64,000 nucleotides of DNA from Agelas oroides. Lineage: Eukaryota > Porifera > Demospongiae > Agelasida > Agelasidae. The stretch's first letter is position 1. Every line of letters begins with the position of its first letter. Positions 57,601 to 64,000 of this stretch are shown in pieces. The notes beneath the pieces are model-generated. The model was not told where the DNA came from. It saw nothing but the letters and a program-made list of their open reading frames with translations, and did no database searches. A program made the position numbers and the translations under genes. The stretch lies in NCBI GenBank assembly GCA_949130485.1, contig OX422183.1, forward strand, positions 8,832,636 to 8,896,635, written 5' to 3'.

Positions 57601-58460
57601 ACAGTGTTCACCACTCTGCTGTACATGATGCATTGTAAACCCTTCAATGCAGCCAGTATTGTGGTTGGTGAAATGACACTATAGAATATTGGCAGTCACT
57701 CCACATTGTTCTAAATGCTGCAAGGTTGCATATTTGACCTATCAGTGTGACTAAGAATGAATAAAGGAGAGCTTGTTTCTCAGATGTTTATATGGCATTC
57801 CCAGTTGCAGTAGTCACATCCCCAGACCCAAGGGTCTGTGACTATTGAGTGTTTCTTTGGTTGTGCAAAGGAAGCAATTTTGATTTATGAATAAGTGAAT
57901 AATTACTTCTTTATGATGTAATGCTATTTCATTGGCTTGTTCAGAATCGAGACATCTGACTTGCCACAACCAAGAACAAGAAAGTGCTCAATAGTCACCA
58001 GACCCTTTTCCTCATAAGAGATCTGGGCACGAGACTATGTTGCAGAGACTGGGATGGCTTGGAGTGAGTTGGTCAACGACAGATGTCATTTTTGGATGGT
58101 TAGACAGGCACTGCATGATTTCACTTATGTAGCAATTGTTTGCCACGTTGGCAATCCCAGTAGGGTAGAGTGTGCCTCAATTGTAGACTTCCACAAGCTT
58201 TCTACTGCTTCTTGCAGGCCCTATCACCACAGTGTTGGGCTTTTTGTGGGACCTTGATTATAGACCTCCTCTAGCCATCTACTGCTGTTTGCATACCCTA
58301 GCGCTGCAGTATAGGACCGCTTCTGCGACCGAGACAGGCACTTCTTCATTCTTGCAATTTCGCGGTAAAGTCGCAGAGAGGTGATAGGGGTTAAAGTTGG
58401 ACTACATGACGCGGTATTTTACGGATTTCCGTATAAACTGCGCCCAAAACCGAAAATCGC
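54699..58460. mobile_element. USP-carrying unit, copy A, with ~75-bp inverted ends
   Basis: Left end begins GCGATTTTCGGTTTTGGGCG and runs through TTATACGGAAATCCGTAAAA to TTTAACCCCTA; the right end at 58385-58460 is its inverse. Inside are a 32-bp perfect palindrome (55287-55318), a long hairpin (about 57089-57192) and minus-strand USP motifs. The unit is directly repeated at 58461-62485, base for base over most of its length. It is either a transposon carrying a protease gene or a tandem segmental duplication with terminal repeats. Confidence 0.75.
56007..58200 (-). pseudogene. USP-type ubiquitin hydrolase, copy A (status uncertain)
   Basis: Minus-strand exons in order: a Cys box near 58160-58100 (GIANVANNCYISEIMQCL, catalytic Cys in NNCY); a segment at about 57715-57480 with the QDA-EFL type motif (CDAHEFLSTVF); and the His box at about 56680-56570 (NTGHYSAVC, then WWFHLNDSKV). 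These are the signature boxes of ubiquitin-specific peptidases, cysteine proteases that remove ubiquitin. A further exon-like frame (YEDVVLLTHWAMLVRLL) lies at 56426-56007. The Cys-box frame runs into a TAGTCTCG foldback remnant (58037-57811), and the QDA segment ends in a stop after FAEQD, so intact splicing is doubtful. Catalytic residues are nonetheless conserved in both copies. Confidence 0.55.
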
Positions 58461-59759
58461 TTTGACAACAGGTTATCTGAGACTTGAGTTCTGTCGCTCC
58501 GCATTGATCCAGAACCAAGTCCAAATATCGGCCCATAGTCCAGTCCACGAGTTCACTGAAAACTGCAAAAAGTCGTTATCTGAGACAGCGAGCAACAGAC
58601 AACAAAGTACAATTTGATAATAGAGCAATAACTACAGTAGACGCCGGCTATGTGAGGGTGATGTTTTTATTACCTTTAATGCCTACAATTAATGTTTAAT
58701 GCAATGTTGTTGGATAGACTGTGTGGTTTTTTGGGCCTCTTCAGAGGGAGTGGCAGGTTTTGGGCACCAATCTTTTATTATTTAGGCCATCTCTGTGGAG
58801 CCATTCTTGACCCTCTTGGTATTCTGGCTCAGAGGCAGTGGAAGGTGCTTGAGATTGGGGGAGCACCGATGATGGTGCGTGCGTAAGAATGCACACGATA
58901 GGGGGGGTCTGGAGGCATGCTCCCCCAGAATTTTTTTTTTAAATTAGGTGCTCTGAGATCGCTTCTGAGTCATATTTGTACCCAAATGCCACTAGTCTGA
59001 CTAGAGTGGATGGCAGGAGTAGGCCTAATACCGCCGTTCGCCACGATACACGTCAGTCATCACAAGGCGTTTCAGTCACTATAGTCATAGATATATGAGA
59101 CGTCTCATATATCTATGCTGTAGTCGACCTTGTACGTGTCGTGCCTGATGAAGTGGGCATCTTATAGACGAATTGACGACCTGGACAAGAACAGTTTCTA
59201 CTTTGTACTTCACGTTGAAACTAGTTCAGACTGAAGGGCAGAGACTTGCACTTGCAGTATGCATGCGTTACTGAGGCCTACTTCCAGGTTCCAGGTCAAG
59301 AATTGGGGGGGCTAAAGCCCCCCTAGCCCCCCGGTTCCGCCGCCTATGTTCTGGCTTGTCTTCTCTTGACTCCTCCTTCATTGGTCTTTATACATTGGCT
59401 TTCTGCCATGAGACCACACAGATGCTATGAAATATAGATGTATAAATACAGCACTCTTTAGGCTGTTCTACTCATAACTAACTATCAGTCCGTCCAAAGT
59501 TGTGAAAGGCATATGCAATTGTTGAGGTAGGGGTATGAGATAATTTTTTTTTGTAGGCACTGCTGAAAATTACAGAGACTGGAGCCACTGCTTTCTGTCA
59601 TTTGGTTTCTGTTCTACATGAGAATCTAGGAACAATCTGTGAATGCAGTAGTGCTGTCATTTTCGCGTTTGAGCATGTACATACAATATAAAAATGTTGA
59701 GGGTGAGTCATAGTATTCTATGCATTTTTGATGTATGTCAATCACCTGGCTGAATAAAG

Positions 59760-62189
59760 CAAAAATTCAGTGATTTGGGTGCATGTATATTATGTTGTAA
59801 ATAAAAGTAACTGAGGAGTCTCACCAGCATTGCCCAGTGGGTTAAAAGGACTACATCTTCATAGCCTTGTTGCTGGAATTTTTGGAAGAACTGGGACCCC
59901 AAAACAAGGACTTGTTTGCCAGCCTAATATTTAATAATAGAAGCATGTCCTTATCGCAGTCTGTATGAAGTTTCCTGCTGGATTAGGTCCATGTATGTAG
60001 CAATTATTTTATATCAATAACATGATCAGTTGTGTGTCAGGTACTTGGTCATCAAGCTGTGTTGGTCCCGGAAGTCTACAAGCATGTAACAGTAGAACTA
60101 TTGGTCTCTCTTCAACAGATGAATAATATAATTTATAATCATGATGCAAACATTGTTATACTCTCTTTTAACTCATAGAAGAGCATATAAATGTATGTAT
60201 GCATCTTGTTGAAGGATAATAGCAGCTGGGATTATCTGAAATGCACTAAACACTGTAGAGTCCAAATTGAGCACCAACAGTTCTTATATAATAATACCTT
60301 GGAGTCATTCAAATGGAACCACCATTTACTGTCTTTCAGTGAATGACAAACAGCAGAGTAGTGTCCAGTGTTGCTGCATATCCTTGTGTACACAACAATC
60401 CCAGTCAGCTAGTAAATTCTTCTCTCATTGGGATGCTCAGGGTTGGTTCCTATACATACGTCTACTGTAAATTACAGAGTTATGGCATGTACCTGAACTT
60501 GGACTTTAGTCGAGCATCTCACTTTATAGTATCATAGGAAAGTATTCTACATAACACAAAAACTTTTTATTGTGTAGCTATATACATTGCTTATGTCTTC
60601 CCACATGAATGCATAGTACTTTGGGTAGTAAAGACAACTTTGTTGTCTTTTCCTGGTGAGTATGTTATTGCACCTATATAGTGTATTCCATACATGTACT
60701 TACAATAAACATCATTTTCAACTTTCATTTTGTAAGCTGGATTCTACCTATTACACTCTGAAGTGACATCTACTTGCACACTATACTCTCTAACCTATTT
60801 GCAGGAGAGACGTTCAGTACATGTGCAAGATCTCTACTCATTGCAGCAAGAGATCTTGCACATATACTGAACATCTCTCCTGCAAATACGTTAGAGAGAA
60901 AAGGGTGACAAATAGTGTGTAAGTAATGACACAAAGAAAGTTGTTTGCTCACTGTGGCATACAACTGAAGATGTAAATGTTGTGTTCTTTGGTCAGATAT
61001 TTCTCTATACATTCCTTACATCTTACTTCCGAAAAGATGAGTGTTATATTTGATGCATGACAACTACAAAAACATAATTATACCTCTTTGTGTTCCAGAG
61101 CTGGTGTTGGATTAATCAAAAATCATTATGGCACTTACATTCACAGCTCCTGAACCATAAAGTATATATCAAGTCATTACATACTCTTACTTCACACTAG
61201 TCTTGCTCAGCAAACTTAAAAACAGTGCTGAGGAATTCATGAGCATCACACTGCTCGTCTTGACAAAGCAGTGGTAATGTATCTGCATGGTATAAAAAAA
61301 TCATTCCTAATACAGTGTTCAACACTCTGCTGTACATGATGCATTGTAAACCTTTAATGCAGCCAGTATTGTGGTTGGTGAAATGACACCATAGAGTATT
61401 GGCAGTCACTCCACATTGTTCTAAATGCTGCAAGGTTGGATATTTGACCTATCAATGTGACTAAGAATGAATAAAGGAGAGCTTGTTTCTCAGATGTTTA
61501 TATGGCATTCCCAGTTCCAGTGGTCTCATCCCCAGACCCAAGGGTCTGTGACTATTGAGTGTTTCTTTGGTTGTGCCAAGGAAGCAATTTTGATTTTGAA
61601 TAAGTGAATAATTACTTCATTATGATGTAATGCTATTTCATTGGCTTGTTCAGAATGGAGACATCTGACTTGGCACAACCAAGAACAAGAAAGTGCTCAA
61701 TAGTCACCAGACCCTTTTCCTCATAAGAGATCTGGGCACGAGACTATGTTGCAGAGACTGCAAGGGGTAGTCACTTATATGTCCCATGTAGAAGCGTTTG
61801 CGACCGGGATCAAAACTGAATCAAGCGATCAAAGCCCTTTTGGGGGGCCGATCAAGGGATCAAGGTGACCTCCGAACTGCTGAAAATCAACAATCAAGAA
61901 CGCGCGGCTGCAATCTGACCTTTGACCCCTGAAAATCAAGCGATCAAGAGCCTCAGAAGGGGACGATCAAGCGATCAAGCACACTTTTTGCCGATCAAAA
62001 AATTTGATCGCGGTCGCAAACGCTTCTACAGGCGACATATAAGTGACTACCCCTTGGACTGGGATGGCTTGGAGTGAGTTGGTCAACGACAGATGTCATT
62101 TTTGGATGGTTAGACAGGCACTGCATGATTTCACTTATGTAGCAATTGTTTGCCACGTTGGCAATCCCAGAAGGTAGAGTGTGCCTCAA
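59760..62189 (-). pseudogene. USP-type ubiquitin hydrolase, copy B (status uncertain)
   Basis: Same gene as copy A. The Cys box frame (62189 downward, GIANVANNCYISEIMQCL) is intact up to PSHPS, where the 61761-62056 insertion follows. The CDAHEFL segment is at 61433-61197, ending in the same stop, and the His region around 60400-60270 keeps WWFHLNDSKV. An exon-like frame at 61012-60770 (FAGEMFSICARS) is shared with copy A. Either both copies splice around the apparent stops or both inherited the same lesions from a dead parent. Confidence 0.5.
61761..62056. mobile_element. 296-bp MITE with 5-bp target duplication and empty site
   Basis: CAAGGGGTAGTCACTTATAT at left and ATATAAGTGACTACCCCTTG at right, arms about 50 bp with GAAGCGTTTGCGACC. 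The paralogous position in copy A reads GCAGAGACTGGGATGG uninterrupted, while here GACTG is present on both sides (61756-61760, 62057-62061). The interior repeats GATCAAGCGATCAAG. Confidence 0.92.
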
Positions 62190-62852
62190 TTGTAGACTTC
62201 CACAAGCTTTCTACTGCTTCTTGCAGGCCCTATCACCACAGGTGTTGGGCTTTTTGTGGGACCTTATATATAGAGATTATAGACCTCCTCTAGCCATCTA
62301 CTGCTGTTTGCATACCCTAGCGCTGCAGTATAGGACCGCTTCTGCGACCGAGACAGTGATAGGCACTTCTTCATTCTTGCAATTTCGCGGTAAAGTCGCA
62401 GAGAGGTGATAAGGGTTAAAGTTGGACTACATGACGCGGTATTTTACGGATTTCCGTATAAACTGCGCCCAAAACCGAAAATCGCCTCGTTGACGGTTCC
62501 CAAGGTTCACTGCTCCCGAACGCGAGTAAAGGTGTGTATTTCAATTTATTTTTAAGTCCCTACGCAAGGCGTAGCCAGCCTGGTTAGGCTTACTGGACTA
62601 CAAACAAAAATACCTACAAAATATGTATGTATACGCGGGAGAGCTTGGTCACATGATCATGACGTAATCGAAGTAGGACCAGCTCAGCAAAGTTTTGCGC
62701 GTTATTCAACCAACTTTGCGTTCAACTCTCGGTGTGTATGATATTCGCCCCCCGATAGCTAAATACGTGTAGTAAGTTGCCCGCTACCTTCGCTCTTTTT
62801 CCTGTTCTGAGTCTTAGGGTACGCCCACGCACAATTAAAATACCCCCTCTCT

Positions 62853-63065
62853 ACTCTCGTGCCCAGCCCGCACGCGCCCAGACCCCACCCTCTCACGAGG
62901 AGAAACGCCAAACCCGCTCATAGGTAGGGATACTCGAGACTGTCGTAAGGGAAGTGTTACGTAATAGGCCTAAATACCGATCTCGCAATCTCATTGGTCC
63001 TTACCGCTTTTGTGGAATAAGCCCACTTTCAGTTCAATTCACCAGACCGTTTCTCGCCGGGAGGA
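62853..63065. mobile_element. Foldback-family relict just before the G-alpha start
   Basis: CTCGTGCCCAGCCCGCACGC, then CTCATTGGTCCTTACC, AATAAGCCCA and CACCAGACCGTTTCTCGCCG match parts of 54306-54642 and 48552-48861. It ends about 35 bases before the proposed start codon, so it makes up much of the 5' UTR or core promoter. Confidence 0.65.
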
Positions 63066-63099
63066 GCTAGGTCTATCCGTGTTGTGTGTGGACGGGGCG

Positions 63100-63226
63100 A
63101 TGGCGTTCACCTGCTGCTCACCAGATATCGATGCCAGGGAGCAGGTGAGAGTGAGCAAAGCTATCGATCTGGAGCTAGAGCAGTGGAAGCGAGACGCAAG
63201 ACGGGAATTCAAAATGCTCCTCGTAG
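63100..63226 (+). CDS. G-protein alpha subunit, first exon (Gq-like)
   Basis: ATG at 63100 begins MAFTCCSPDIDAREQVRVSK and ends REFKMLLV with G split by a G|GTATGG donor in phase 1. Heterotrimeric G-alpha N-termini have a helix ending in DARRELKLLLLG, immediately before the P-loop GESGKS; here RDARREFKMLLVG fits, and the next exon should open with the P-loop. The adjacent cysteines 5 and 6 are in the position palmitoylated in Gq-class subunits, and there is no Gly2 for myristoylation, favouring Gq over Gi. The remaining exons lie beyond the window. Confidence 0.85.
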
Positions 63227-64000
63227 GTATGGTCGTACCGTGAGGGTAGTGGGAGTTCAAATCTTTCGTCTCCATCCGCACGGGTTGCCCTCTCTCGCCG
63301 AGTTAAGGGGACGCGGCTAGTTATAAAGCGTGCGCCACGGTGGTAAGGACACTATTTGTTGCATGTTACTTTCTCATCCGGGCCCCGCCCGTACGCCTTT
63401 TTGGAACCTGCTTCGCTGCAATCGCTGGCCCGTGCATTATCGCTGTTATTGTGTATTTTTCGATGTTGTGCTATGTATGCGTCGGTAGTGCTGAGTTGTA
63501 CGTTGATTTGGAACTACTGAGCGTACTGCACCCCAGCTAAAAGAAGTTTCTGTCGTGGTAAAAATGGACTCCCCAAAATTGGTTCCCCCGGGAACTTTTT
63601 TTTTTTTTTGATAAATAAGGACCCCCTGGAAACTATTTTACTGCAAAATATGTACTCCCTCTGGACCACCTCCCCAAGATGAATTAATGTAGACCCTGGA
63701 ACATATTTCACTTGCAAAATTTGGGCCTGTGGCATATGTAGGGGGGTTTCCAAAGTTTCTGGAAACTACTCAGGCCTGTCAATTCAGTAGCATACAATGT
63801 ACTGTAGTCTCATTCCCGGCTGCATGCAAGCTCAGTTTCCGTGTACATTGGGCTAAGTTTGCGACAAATGCACATTTCGAACACTGCGTGGGGCCGCTGA
63901 GGCATACTCATGAAAAACAGTCATTCATTTTCTAGATATGCCACTGTGAACTTCACTAATGTCCTTACTAGTCATTGATTTGCCTTCATGTGGCTGGCCT
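63227..64000. other. G-alpha intron 1 (incomplete)
   Basis: No exon with a P-loop or other G-alpha motif is visible. A T-run of 14 lies at about 63597-63609. Confidence 0.5.

Larger units (their letters stand above)
58461..62485. mobile_element. USP-carrying unit, copy B
   Basis: Direct tandem copy of 54699-58460, resuming at 58561 (AACTGCAAAAAGTCGTTATC) and ending with the same right terminus at 62405-62485 (TACGGATTTCCGTATAAACT). The left terminus is missing, as expected if the copies share the 58385-58460 end. It differs from copy A by small indels and by a 296-bp insertion at 61761. Confidence 0.75.

Overview
The window looks like nuclear DNA of a demosponge. The strongest clue is a two-exon minus-strand gene for a short-chain (spongin-like) collagen whose C-terminal domain I recognise from sponges. 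Spliceosomal introns, Death-domain receptors, a G-protein alpha exon and dense short inverted-repeat transposons fit an animal. All gene models come from reading frames, splice signals and intron phase only.

Layout. 1-16.6 kb: an innate-immune cluster of two RIG-I-like receptor (RLR) genes on the plus strand (1-2187, cut by the window edge; 11678-16569, three exons starting with a Death domain) with a wrecked third copy at 8551-9160. The collagen gene (4556-5990, minus), a LINE remnant and low-complexity repeats lie between them. A consensus kappaB site sits about 350 bp upstream of the second RLR start. 16.6-32.1 kb: no convincing host gene; stacked inverted-repeat elements, minisatellites and hairpins. 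32.2-40.9 kb: a four-exon PQ-loop (SLC66-like) seven-helix transporter whose first intron holds a 5.1 kb satellite of 176-181 bp monomers with higher-order structure. 41.6-44.9 kb: a 1.8 kb foldback element, a Helitron-like fragment, and the last exon of an unrecognised two-helix membrane protein. 45.4-53.3 kb: a Death-domain gene ending in an uncharacterised ECGKC domain, its introns full of small foldback elements. 54.7-62.5 kb: a 3.8-4 kb unit in tandem duplicate, bounded by inverted termini, each copy with ubiquitin-specific-protease (USP) motifs on the minus strand. 63.1 kb: first exon of a Gq-like G-protein alpha subunit.

Together: an RLR and a second protein with related Death folds lie in one neighbourhood, so homotypic Death-Death signalling is a reasonable but untested idea. 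The most concrete new observation is a set of about a dozen foldback elements, 35-970 bp, most with ends TAGYCTCG...CGAGRCTA and flanked by 9-bp direct repeats that can be read directly. They suggest one transposition mechanism with a 9-bp staggered cut.
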